This document shows positions 24,226-32,323 of a stretch of DNA of 64,000 nucleotides, piece by piece; the first letter of the stretch is position 1; each line of letters opens with the position of its first letter. The stretch is from assembly GCA_902796885.1 (NCBI GenBank), contig CADBQY010000044.1:1-64000 (forward strand), written 5' to 3'. Below the pieces are notes generated by a model. That model was not told the DNA's origin. It did not search any database and worked only from the letters and a program-made list of their open reading frames with translations. The stretch comes from an uncultured Planctomycetota bacterium (GTDB lineage: Bacteria; Planctomycetota; Planctomycetia; Pirellulales; Thermoguttaceae). Position numbers and translations under genes: made by a program.

Positions 24226-26184
24226 CTAATTGGTCGAGTCAAGGTAAGGATCCTGACCCATCCCCTTTTGAACCTTCTTTCGTTCCTTTTCGAAATAGAG
24301 CATTGTCTTTCGGGAACGATAACTCTTCTTTTCAACTTTCTTCTGAGCTTTGTAGAACTTTCTGATCTTGTTATTAAAGAGCCGGTCTTCGGCACCCTCT
24401 CCCAAGGCGGCGAATTTATTCGCCTTTTTCGGTCCGTACGCCTTTTCGATGATCTCGTCTTCCAGCGAGAGATACTGCCGATACGATCCGGGATCCCCCT
24501 GTCGCCCGCAACGACCGATCAGCTGCCGGTCGATACGAGCCGATTCGTGGAGTTCGGTGCAGATGACATGGAGACCTCCGATCTGGAGAACTTCTTCCGG
24601 CAATCGGATGTCGGTTCCGCGGCCGGCCATGTTCGTTGAGACGGTCACCTTTCCCCATTGCCCGGCATCGGCGACGATTCCCGCTTCCGCCTCAATGTGA
24701 TTCGCGTTTAAGACCTGATGTTCAATTCCGACTTTTTGGAGAAGCGAGGAGAGAATTTCCGACTTATCGATCGTTCGTGTTCCGATCAGAACAGCGCGTC
24801 CCATGGCGTGAAGTTCCTGAATCTCTTTCACAATGGCAAGCCACTTTGCCTTTTCGGTCGGATAGACGAGCGTTTCCAATTTCACCCGTCGCGGCGGACG
24901 GTTCGTCGGCACCGGAATGACGTGGCAACGATAGATTTTATGAAGTTCCGTTTTCGAGGCCCAGGCGGTACCGGTCATCCCTCCCAGATGTTCGAAACGG
25001 AGAAAGAAATCCTGAACCGTGATTCGAGCGGCCTGCCCCGTCGCGACGGTAATTTCAACCCCTTCTTTGGCTTCGACCGCCTGATGAATGCCGTCGCGCC
25101 ATTTTCGGCCTTCTCCCAAACGGCCGGTAAACTCGTCGACAATCACGATTTCGCCGTCCCGAACGATATACTGCTGATCAAGTTTATATTCACGGTCGAC
25201 TTTAATGGCGCGCTGTACATATTCGTAGACGTGGAAAAGGCCGGTCGTCGCCATCTCGTCCGGTTTCGGAAGCTGTCGTGCTTTCAGACGTCCTTTTCTC
25301 GTCAGTTCGACCGTCTTCTTTTCGTGGTCGTATTCGTAGTCTTCGTCTTCGACGAACTCATAGACTTTGTCGGCCGCCCACTTGAACGCCGCCACTTCCT
25401 GCTTCTGCTCTTCGGTCGGCAGGGCGCTGATAATCAACGGCGTACTCGCCTCGTCGATTAGGATACTGTCCGCCTCGTCGACCAAACAGAAGTAGGGGAT
25501 TTCGCGTTGGGTCGGCTGTTCGTTGTTTACGCGCTTATTTTCAAGCATCGCTCCCAAAAGGTCTGTTTGGCCTTCCCGAATCCGGCGTAAAAGGAGCCGA
25601 TCGCGCAGAAAGTCGAAACCGAATTCTTTCGCCGTGCCGTAGGTGATGTCGCATTGATACGCATCACGCCGCTGCGGCGTCGGCTGCTGGGTCTGGATCA
25701 CTCCGATTTTCATCCCGAGCGCCTTGTAAACCGGTCCCATCAATTCCGCGTCGCGAGCCGCCAGGTAGTCGTTGACCGTCGCCAGCATCGCCCCTTTACC
25801 GCTGAGGGCGTGAAGATACATCGGCGAGGTCGCCGTGAGGGTTTTTCCCTCCCCCGTCTGCATTTCAACGATCGAGTTGTTAAAAATGGCGATTCCGCCG
25901 AGCATTTGCACGTCGAAATGGCGCATACCGATATTTCGGACCGCAGCCTCTCGAACCAAGGCGAACGCTTCGGGAAGAAGGCGTGAGAGGGGTTCGCCGC
26001 TCCGGGCGCGGTATCGGAGCGAAAGACTCTTTTTTCGGAGCTCTTTGTCGGTCAGCTTCTGGACTTCCGGCTCGAGCGCGTTGATCTTATCGAGTTCATA
26101 AGACCAACGCGCCAGATAACCCTTATGCGTACCAATGAGGAGACGATCAAGACTCCTTCCGATTCCCGACGGTATAGCGCCCAA
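24226..26184 (-). CDS. secA: Short SecA-type preprotein translocase ATPase
   Basis: A 652-aa SecA homologue. NBD1 has Walker A MQTGEGKT (108-115), LATVNDYLAARD and LVDEADSILIDEA. The preprotein cross-linking segment is present (DFFLRFEHLGGMTGTA follows it), and NBD2 shows STNMAGRGTDI and GRCGRQGDPGS. It ends about 50 residues after NBD2 in a basic tail. The helical wing, most of the scaffold domain and the zinc-binding C-terminal linker of an 800-900-residue SecA are absent. This is a complete ORF, not a frameshift. It may be an accessory translocase or a specialised clade member; a full-length SecA should exist elsewhere if so. Confidence 0.88.
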   Translation of the reverse strand: MGAIPSGIGRSLDRLLIGTHKGYLARWSYELDKINALEPEVQKLTDKELRKKSLSLRYRARSGEPLSRLLPEAFALVREAAVRNIGMRHFDVQMLGGIAIFNNSIVEMQTGEGKTLTATSPMYLHALSGKGAMLATVNDYLAARDAELMGPVYKALGMKIGVIQTQQPTPQRRDAYQCDITYGTAKEFGFDFLRDRLLLRRIREGQTDLLGAMLENKRVNNEQPTQREIPYFCLVDEADSILIDEASTPLIISALPTEEQKQEVAAFKWAADKVYEFVEDEDYEYDHEKKTVELTRKGRLKARQLPKPDEMATTGLFHVYEYVQRAIKVDREYKLDQQYIVRDGEIVIVDEFTGRLGEGRKWRDGIHQAVEAKEGVEITVATGQAARITVQDFFLRFEHLGGMTGTAWASKTELHKIYRCHVIPVPTNRPPRRVKLETLVYPTEKAKWLAIVKEIQELHAMGRAVLIGTRTIDKSEILSSLLQKVGIEHQVLNANHIEAEAGIVADAGQWGKVTVSTNMAGRGTDIRLPEEVLQIGGLHVICTELHESARIDRQLIGRCGRQGDPGSYRQYLSLEDEIIEKAYGPKKANKFAALGEGAEDRLFNNKIRKFYKAQKKVEKKSYRSRKTMLYFEKERKKVQKGMGQDPYLDSTN

Positions 26185-26225
26185 CTTTTATTAACTCCTT
26201 AAAACTTACCGCATTGGCGCGGGGA

Positions 26226-26810
26226 TCACTCTTCAATAACGGTCCGAAACTGAATCCGGCTGCGACCCGGCTGCGATTCCTGCGAAACATTCCGAAACAG
26301 GTCGTCTTTCTGAGCGGCCTGCGTCATTCCGCTGTATCCGTTGGGAATCGGACTCTCCTGGATCTGAGGCGAGGCGGGAGCCGACTCTTGATAGCCCGCC
26401 GGGGAGACTGACGAGGCGTCGGAGTTCCCGTTCGGATTACGGATAATCTCTCCCTGTTGACTGTTGAGATATCGATTGGCGGTCGACTCGGCGGTTACCG
26501 GCGGCGCGGGAGGAAGAACGTCTTGCGAAACGGTCTGCGGGATCTCCTCGCCGGAAACGACGCTCCCGTCCGGCGCGGGTTCCGACCCGGTCACCGATAC
26601 GGTTGACGGCGAGTGGGACACGGGCGACGCCGGACACGAACCGTTACATTCATCTTTGACCGCCTCGGGGGGACACGGAGACGTTGTTGTGGGAGAAGGG
26701 TCTTTCTGGCCGCATTTCAGACCTGCGCACCCTCCGGCGAACGAAACCAGCACCGCCAGGGAAAGAAAAAACAGACCCGTACGGCAGTTTCGACAGAATA
26801 ATTTAAGCAT
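26226..26810 (-). CDS. Putative lipoprotein, Pro/Ser/Thr-rich
   Basis: A 194-aa protein with a positively charged N-terminus, a hydrophobic stretch (LFFLSLAVLVSFAGGC) and a lipobox-like AGGC, so lipidation of Cys28 is likely. The remainder is low-complexity, rich in Pro, Ser, Thr and Glu, with several Cys just after the lipobox. No domain is recognised. It is about 40 bases upstream of secA on the same strand, so the two may be co-transcribed. Confidence 0.6.
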   Translation of the reverse strand: MLKLFCRNCRTGLFFLSLAVLVSFAGGCAGLKCGQKDPSPTTTSPCPPEAVKDECNGSCPASPVSHSPSTVSVTGSEPAPDGSVVSGEEIPQTVSQDVLPPAPPVTAESTANRYLNSQQGEIIRNPNGNSDASSVSPAGYQESAPASPQIQESPIPNGYSGMTQAAQKDDLFRNVSQESQPGRSRIQFRTVIEE

Positions 26811-27284
26811 GATGGCGTCCTTAAAACCAAACCAATCGGTAAGGGGGGCCTCTGAACCCGAATAACAGGGAAAACAGATAGACTCCTTTATGTATTATAT
26901 ATCTTATACCTTTATTCTATTTTAAAAAACCGCCCTATCACCCGGGAGCGGCAAATTTTGTAAAAAGAGATACGATTGTAGCGATTAAACAAGATAGAGA
27001 AAAGGATCGGCGGTCAAAAAGATTTTTCACCCGAAAAAACACGCATAAACGGAAAACTCCGCTATAATCGTTATGAGTCTTAAACAGAGTATACTGAGAC
27101 CACTCGATTTTTTGAAAAAAGAAAGAAGTGTTTTTTTTAAAGAGACAAATTTTCCTCCCTGCCGATTTAACTGGAGGAAGAGAGATACTGTTTTACTCAC
27201 GACCGATTATTCGGTTGCATCCGGATAATACCGAAGTAAAAGCAAAGAGAAGGAACTCAGGTAGCGTGGAAATAGGAGTATGGT
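26811..27284. other. Divergent intergenic region and csrA leader
   Basis: The 474 bases between the lipoprotein gene and csrA are strongly AT-rich around 26880-26935 and contain no supported gene. A TATAAT at 27063-27068 and a TATACT at 27090-27095 are possible -10 elements for csrA, but neither has a good -35. The proximal leader contains several GGA triplets (CTGGAGGAAG at about 27171, AAGGAAC, GTGGAAATAGGAG), which are the core of CsrA-binding sites, so autoregulation is plausible. Confidence 0.45.
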
Positions 27285-27524
27285 ATGTTAGTTCTGTCAA
27301 GGTATAAAGACCAAAGTATCTACATCGGTGATGACATCATCATCACTGTGGTCGATGTCCGCGGCGACCGGATCCGCATTGGTATCGATGCGCCGGCCAA
27401 CATTCCCGTCCATCGGCAGGAGATTTATGAGGCGATCCGCCGCGAGCAGAAAGCCGGAAAAAAGGAAGAGCCCGAAAAGGTTGACCAGGTCGATATGAGT
27501 TCGGTTGAATTGTCAATGAAATAA
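27285..27524 (+). CDS. csrA: Carbon storage regulator CsrA
   Basis: A 79-aa RNA-binding regulator. MLVLSRYKDQSIYIGDDI at the N-terminus and VRGDRIRIGIDAPANIPVHR in the middle are diagnostic of the family, with the RNA-contacting Arg of LSR and the VHR segment present. The C-terminal 25 residues are an acidic/Lys-rich extension. CsrA dimers bind GGA motifs in mRNA leaders and alter translation and stability. TAGGAG is placed six bases before the ATG, itself a GGA site. The gene is monocistronic with its own strong terminator. No flagellar or fliW gene is nearby. Confidence 0.97.
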   Translation: MLVLSRYKDQSIYIGDDIIITVVDVRGDRIRIGIDAPANIPVHRQEIYEAIRREQKAGKKEEPEKVDQVDMSSVELSMK

Positions 27525-27552
27525 CGCGTCTTACCGATATTCCGAATACTAT

Positions 27553-27596
27553 GCGTCAAGGCCGGGTTTCTTTGAAATCCGGCCTTGACGCTTTTT
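27553..27596 (+). terminator. Rho-independent terminator of csrA
   Basis: GCGTCAAGGCCGG pairs perfectly with CCGGCCTTGACGC; the stem extends through one G-T pair to about 18 bp with a TTT loop, and five T follow. It begins 28 bases after the csrA stop. Confidence 0.95.
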
Positions 27597-27760
27597 CGAT
27601 CCGTTTCCCGTCCCCTTTTTCTCCTTTCGTCCAATGGAGTTGATTGAACTGCCGAGAAAGACTATACTCCCCGAAAGGTGCGGATTGTTTCCCGCTGTTG
27701 TTCCAGACGATCAAACCCGCTGGGAATCCCCGGCGGAATTCAGGGAAGGTGAGCCGAAAG

Positions 27761-28987
27761 ATGAGAGTCCATTCCAACAGAGCGACAACTCCGAGAAACC
27801 TGATTTTTACCTCGGCGGTCTTATCTTTTCTGTTCCTTTCGGGGGCAGCCCTTTCCGTTTGGTCTCAAGAGGGGGCGGGGTCTAAGGAAAGGGAGTGGCA
27901 GCTCATCGATGGGAAAAAGTTTCTCGGCACATTTGAAAATTTCGACGCCGCGACGAATACGGTCCGTATTCAAACGCGGGAAAAAAAGTATGAACTGCGC
28001 GTTGGCGATTTCGCTCCCGTCGACCGGGAATATCTTCGTTCCCTGACCGCCGAGCCGGAATCGGCGGCCGCGGCGGCGGAATCGGAAGAACAACCCGTTG
28101 AGTTTACCGTGACGGCCAACGAGGATTTCAACATTCCCGGCACTCATCCCGGACAACGGCGAACAATGTCGGTTAACGGAAACGAATTCCGTTTCTGTTG
28201 GTGCCCCCCCGGAACCTTTATGATGGGGAGTCCGGAAGACGAAGAGAACCATGAAAATTTCGAAACTCTCCACGAGGTCACCCTGACCCGCGGTTTCTGG
28301 ATCTTGGAATCGGAGGTTACCCAGCTGCTCTGGCGTCTGGTGACCGGACGAACCGTTAAGGATGAACTGCGTCTTCATCAGCCGAACGTGGGAGGCGTTT
28401 TCGAGGTCGACGAGATTAAAAAAGTCGATCGGCTCGGGTACGGAAACAATTACCCCGTTTATTTTATCAGCTGGACCGAAGCGACCGAGTTTTGCGCGGC
28501 TCTTTCCGAAAAGAGCGGTCTGGATGTCGGTCTGCCGACCGAGGCGCAGTGGGAATACGCCTGCCGCGCCGGCACGCTGGGACCTTTCGCGACAACTCAG
28601 ATCGAAGAGATTTCGCTCGATTCTTCCGGCCAAGAGACGACCCGCGTGACCATGACCGATCCGGTTGATCTCTGCTGGCACATCCAAAACAGCAAAGACG
28701 GGATCCAGCCGGTCAAAGAACGCCAGCCGAACGCGTGGGGAATCTACGACATGCATGGAAACGTCGCGGAAATGTGCTCCGATCTCTATTCCAAAGACTA
28801 CTATGCCGTCTCGCCCGCCAAAGATCCCAAGGGGGCTCGAACTGGAGAATACCGGGTTAATCGCGGGGGATGTTGGTACAGTTACCTCAAATTCTGCCGA
28901 TCGGCATCGCGATACCGCAACTCGGAGGATTACCGTTACAACGACCTTGGGTTCCGTATCGTCATCAATCCCAGGCCGGGAAAATGA
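27761..28987 (+). CDS. SHD1-like domain plus formylglycine-generating-enzyme fold
   Basis: A 408-aa exported protein. Start at the ATG at 27761, which gives a clean signal peptide (LSFLFLSGAALSVWSQ) with AAGGTGAG upstream. Residues about 45-94 (REWQLIDGKKFLGTFE to VDREYL) resemble the SHD1 domain common in planctomycetes. About 120-405 is the FGE/SUMF1 fold: GTFMMGSPEDEEN, LPTEAQWEYACRAGT, GNVAEMCSD and GGCWYSYLKFCRSASRYR. The copper-binding Cys pair of true FGEs (CxxxxC after GGS) is not present in that arrangement, so sulfatase activation is unlikely. Probably a binding or other-chemistry member of the fold. Its stop overlaps the next start as ATGA. Confidence 0.8.
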   Translation: MRVHSNRATTPRNLIFTSAVLSFLFLSGAALSVWSQEGAGSKEREWQLIDGKKFLGTFENFDAATNTVRIQTREKKYELRVGDFAPVDREYLRSLTAEPESAAAAAESEEQPVEFTVTANEDFNIPGTHPGQRRTMSVNGNEFRFCWCPPGTFMMGSPEDEENHENFETLHEVTLTRGFWILESEVTQLLWRLVTGRTVKDELRLHQPNVGGVFEVDEIKKVDRLGYGNNYPVYFISWTEATEFCAALSEKSGLDVGLPTEAQWEYACRAGTLGPFATTQIEEISLDSSGQETTRVTMTDPVDLCWHIQNSKDGIQPVKERQPNAWGIYDMHGNVAEMCSDLYSKDYYAVSPAKDPKGARTGEYRVNRGGCWYSYLKFCRSASRYRNSEDYRYNDLGFRIVINPRPGK

Positions 28988-30396
28988 AGTTTGTTCTCCC
29001 CCTTATACTCTTTTTTCTTGTAGCCGTTCCTCTTCGGGCCGAGACAGGTGAGAGGGATATTGAAGCGTACCGCGCCGCGATGCGAGCGCTGGCCGAAGAG
29101 TGCCGCGCCGAAGGAATGGAATTGGAGGCGCGGGTGACCGAAAGCCGGATCTGGGAAGATCCCCCTTTCGGTTTTTTTATTCCCCGTCCTCCCCGCCGCC
29201 CTCAGACTTCGCTTCCCGACGACGCCCGGCCGAACCAACGCGCCTGGTTCGAGAAGATGCGTGCCGTCGAAAAGGATTACGCCGGCCGATTCCTGGCTCG
29301 GGCACGCGAGCTGGCCGAAGCCGGGTCCGGGCGCGACGGATGGCGTCACGCGCGAACCGCCTTTTTTATCGATCCGGAAAATGCCGAGGCGCGCGAAATT
29401 TTCGGTTATCGGCTCCATGACGGAGAGTGGCTCCGCGCGTGGGAAATAAACCGCCGGAACAAAGGATATATCAACGACCCTCTTTACGGCTGGGTCACGC
29501 CGAAGGAAAAAAAGCGTTTGGATTCGGAGTCGTCCCCAAATTCGGGAAAAATCAGTCTCGAAACGGAACATTTCGTTCTGAAAACGACGGTTCCGCGCCA
29601 AACCGCCGCGGCATTGGCGAATCGGCTCGAAGCTTTCTACCTGGTTTGGGAACACCTCTTCTACCCAATGACCGTGACCGAAAAGGCGGCGGCGGCCCTC
29701 GTACTAAGGAAAGGGGACAGGTCAGTAAAACGGCACAAGGTCGTTCTCTTCCGCAATCGGGAAGAATATCTTCGCGAAATCCTCCGTCTCGATACCGGCG
29801 GCGGGATCAGTTCCGGGGGATATTTCCCCGATAAAAAGACGGTTTACCTCTATCTTCCCGATCCGGAAAATGAAGATGAAACGCCTTTGGATGTGATGGC
29901 GGTTCACGAGACCGCGCACCAGCTCTTCGCGGAGACCGGTTTTATCCAAGGAGCGGCCGAACGACGCCGGGCCGACCCGGGACGGGAGGCGCAGTTCTGG
30001 CTGACCGAAGGGATCGCCTGTTATTTGGAAACATTCGAAGAGACGTCCCGCGGATGGAACATCGGAGGACTTCGGAGCTACAGATTTGTGCGAGCGAAAG
30101 AGCGCGTCGACGAGCCGGGCGGTCTTCTGCCGATCGAAGAGCTCGCCGGGATGGGAAAAACGGCGTTTCAACACGCGCCCCACCCCGCCGCACTCTATAC
30201 CGAGTCGGCGGGTCTGGTCTCCTTTTTCCTGCATGGGGAAGGGGGGAAATACCGCGCTTCGCTCTTGGAAACCCTGCAGTCTCTCTATCGAGGCGGGGAA
30301 AGTCCCGAGCTGCTGGAAGAGAAGACCGGCGTCTCCTACCGACGGCTTGACGAGGAGTTTCGCGCGTTCCTGCGAGCGACCCCATTTATCGAATAG
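28984..30396 (+). CDS. Secreted DUF1570-like zinc metalloprotease
   Basis: A 470-aa protein with a short signal peptide (KFVLPLILFFLVAVPLRA). An N-terminal helical region precedes the HDGEWL motif found in planctomycete TPR/SHD-type proteins. Near residue 310 is VMAVHETAHQLF, an HExxH zinc site. FWLTEGIACYLE follows about 29 residues later and supplies the likely third ligand Glu, so the fold is gluzincin-like. Family DUF1570 proteins have this layout; substrates are not known. The start codon lies within the stop of the FGE-fold gene, implying translational coupling and perhaps a joint function in the periplasm. Confidence 0.72.
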   Translation: MKFVLPLILFFLVAVPLRAETGERDIEAYRAAMRALAEECRAEGMELEARVTESRIWEDPPFGFFIPRPPRRPQTSLPDDARPNQRAWFEKMRAVEKDYAGRFLARARELAEAGSGRDGWRHARTAFFIDPENAEAREIFGYRLHDGEWLRAWEINRRNKGYINDPLYGWVTPKEKKRLDSESSPNSGKISLETEHFVLKTTVPRQTAAALANRLEAFYLVWEHLFYPMTVTEKAAAALVLRKGDRSVKRHKVVLFRNREEYLREILRLDTGGGISSGGYFPDKKTVYLYLPDPENEDETPLDVMAVHETAHQLFAETGFIQGAAERRRADPGREAQFWLTEGIACYLETFEETSRGWNIGGLRSYRFVRAKERVDEPGGLLPIEELAGMGKTAFQHAPHPAALYTESAGLVSFFLHGEGGKYRASLLETLQSLYRGGESPELLEEKTGVSYRRLDEEFRAFLRATPFIE

Positions 30397-30406
30397 AGAA
30401 GTTGCC

Positions 30407-31435
30407 ATGAAAAACGCTTCTTCCCAAACGAAAGCGGCTCGAATTGTTCCCCTAATCCTTTCGGGGCTTTTAATCACGGCCGCCGTGCTCTTTCTCCTCC
30501 CTCTTCTGGGGCGTACCGTCTATTCTCCCGGCGCATGGTGGGTCTTTTTCACCGCAGACGGCGGCGGAATTGTCGCGCCGATCCTTGCCGAACGGTTTCG
30601 GAACACCGCATTGGCTTTTGTTGCCGGCGGAGGGCTGGCGCTGGGAGGGCTCGTTTTGCAAACCCTCTTCCGCAATCCGTTGGCCTCGCCCTTTACGCTC
30701 GGGACCGCGTCCGGCGCGTCGTTCGGCGCGGTTCTGGCCATCGCGGTTTCCCCACTTCTTTGGGGAAAGATGCCGCCGGCCGGAGCCGGAACGATCGGTT
30801 CCCTTTTGGGAGCGGCCGCCGCCGTCGCGCTGATCCTTTTTCTGGCCCGCGGACGGGATATGGCGTCCGAAACAATTCTTCTGGCGGGAGTGGGGGTTAA
30901 TTTTTTCTTTTCCGGGCTGATTCTCTTTACGCAGTACCTTTCGGAAGAGGGCCGTCTCTTTCGGATGGTCCGTTGGACAATGGGGCAGATCAGCCTAACC
31001 GAGCCGTTCCTGTTGATTCCTCTGACCGTGGTCGTCGTCATTGCGGCGATCCTCCTTTATCTTTTCGCCGACGAGATGGATATTCTTCTGACCGGGGACG
31101 ATCGAGCGGTTTCGCTTGGCGTGAATCTCCGCGCGGTACGGATTTTCCTTTTTCTCCTTTCGTCCGTCTTGGTCGGCGCGGTCGTTTCGGTTTGCGGGCC
31201 GATCGGGTTCGTCGGGCTGACCGCTCCTCATTTCGCCCGCCGCGCGGCGGGGGGGGAACATCGTCTGCTCATCCCCGTCTCGCTCCTGTTCGGCGCGCTC
31301 TTCCTGGCGCTCTGCTATACGGCAGCCCGCGTGGTTCTCTACCCTGACGTTCTTCCGGTCGGCGTGATCACTTCGCTTTTCGGAGGACCGTTCTTCGTCT
31401 GGCTTCTGACTCGCGCCGACCGAAGCGCCGGGTAA
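30407..31435 (+). CDS. FecCD-family ABC transporter permease
   Basis: A 342-aa permease with about nine or ten membrane helices. It contains the family segments FVAGGGLALGGLVLQTLFRNPLA (read in two parts near 62-84), LGTASGASFGAVLAI, the cytoplasmic loop GDDRAVSLGVNLRAVRI, and CGPIGFVGLTAPHFAR near 270. These define the BtuC/FecCD type that imports siderophores, haem or cobalamin. No ATP-binding or matching binding-protein gene is adjacent, so its partners must be elsewhere. It follows the metalloprotease gene by 10 bp and may be co-transcribed with it. Substrate unknown. Confidence 0.9.
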   Translation: MKNASSQTKAARIVPLILSGLLITAAVLFLLPLLGRTVYSPGAWWVFFTADGGGIVAPILAERFRNTALAFVAGGGLALGGLVLQTLFRNPLASPFTLGTASGASFGAVLAIAVSPLLWGKMPPAGAGTIGSLLGAAAAVALILFLARGRDMASETILLAGVGVNFFFSGLILFTQYLSEEGRLFRMVRWTMGQISLTEPFLLIPLTVVVVIAAILLYLFADEMDILLTGDDRAVSLGVNLRAVRIFLFLLSSVLVGAVVSVCGPIGFVGLTAPHFARRAAGGEHRLLIPVSLLFGALFLALCYTAARVVLYPDVLPVGVITSLFGGPFFVWLLTRADRSAG

Positions 31436-31518
31436 GCCGGTTACCCCTCGCCCTTGACGCTCGGAACATGGCGTTTTATACTCTGATAGAAGAAAAACCA
31501 TTCTCAACGGGGAAATCG

Positions 31519-32277
31519 ATGCAAAAACCGGAACATATCGCCATTATCATGGACGGGAACGGCCGCTGGGCGCAGGAACGGGGTTTACAGCGTTTCGAAG
31601 GGCATATCGCCGGCGCCAGGACGGTCGAGCAGATCGTCGAAGATGCCGACGATCTGGGCGTGAAGCAGTTGACCCTCTACTGCCTGTCGAGTGAAAACTG
31701 GAAACGCCCGAAAGCCGAACTCGACGCCCTGATGATTCTTCTGAAAAATTACGTCATCGATCAGCGTCCCCGCATGATGGAAAAATCGGTTCAATTCAAG
31801 GTGATCGGTCGGCGGAAAGGGATTCCGGACGACGTCCTGGCCGAGATCGACAAGACGATCGAGCTGACTCGCCGCAACCGCGGGATCATCCTCTGTCTGG
31901 CGATCAACTACGGCAGCCGCGGCGAACTGCGCGACGCGTTCGTGCAAATGGCCGAACAGCTGGCCGACCCGGCGAGCCGCGCGGCGCTCCTCGAAGAGAA
32001 TCACGCCGGGTCGATCGACGAGCTGATCACCGAAGAGTTTATTTCGCGTCACCTCTATACTGCGCCGTACGCCGATCCCGATCTGCTCATTCGAACCGCG
32101 GGAGAGATGCGCCTGAGCAACTATCTTCTCTGGCAGATCAGTTACGCCGAACTGTGGATCACTCCGATCTACTGGCCCGACTTCAATAAAAAAATCCTCG
32201 AAGAGGCAATCGACGCGTTCGGGAAACGGAACCGAAAATTCGGCGGGCTTCCCGGCGGCAATCTCCCGAAGCCGTGA
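31519..32277 (+). CDS. uppS: Isoprenyl (undecaprenyl) diphosphate synthase
   Basis: A 252-aa cis-prenyltransferase. HIAIIMDGNGRWAQERG carries the catalytic Asp and diphosphate-binding loop, LTLYCLSSENWKRP follows, and LLIRTAGEMRLSNYLLWQ near the C-terminus is the second substrate-binding block, with AELWITPIYWPDF after it. The enzyme condenses isopentenyl diphosphate units to make the lipid carrier for cell-envelope glycans. The ATG at 31519 (GGGGAAA upstream) gives the usual family length; an in-frame ATG at 31468 would add 17 atypical residues. The downstream glycosyltransferase fits an envelope-biosynthesis setting. Confidence 0.95.
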   Translation: MQKPEHIAIIMDGNGRWAQERGLQRFEGHIAGARTVEQIVEDADDLGVKQLTLYCLSSENWKRPKAELDALMILLKNYVIDQRPRMMEKSVQFKVIGRRKGIPDDVLAEIDKTIELTRRNRGIILCLAINYGSRGELRDAFVQMAEQLADPASRAALLEENHAGSIDELITEEFISRHLYTAPYADPDLLIRTAGEMRLSNYLLWQISYAELWITPIYWPDFNKKILEEAIDAFGKRNRKFGGLPGGNLPKP

Positions 32278-32323
32278 TCCGGAGCCGTTCGAACCTTTCT
32301 TTCCCCAAGACGGGATCTTCCCG

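Noticed and set aside
27761-28987. A functional formylglycine-generating enzyme for sulfatase activation
   Set aside because: The copper-binding cysteine pair is not in place, although planctomycetes are rich in sulfatases; no sulfatase gene is nearby.
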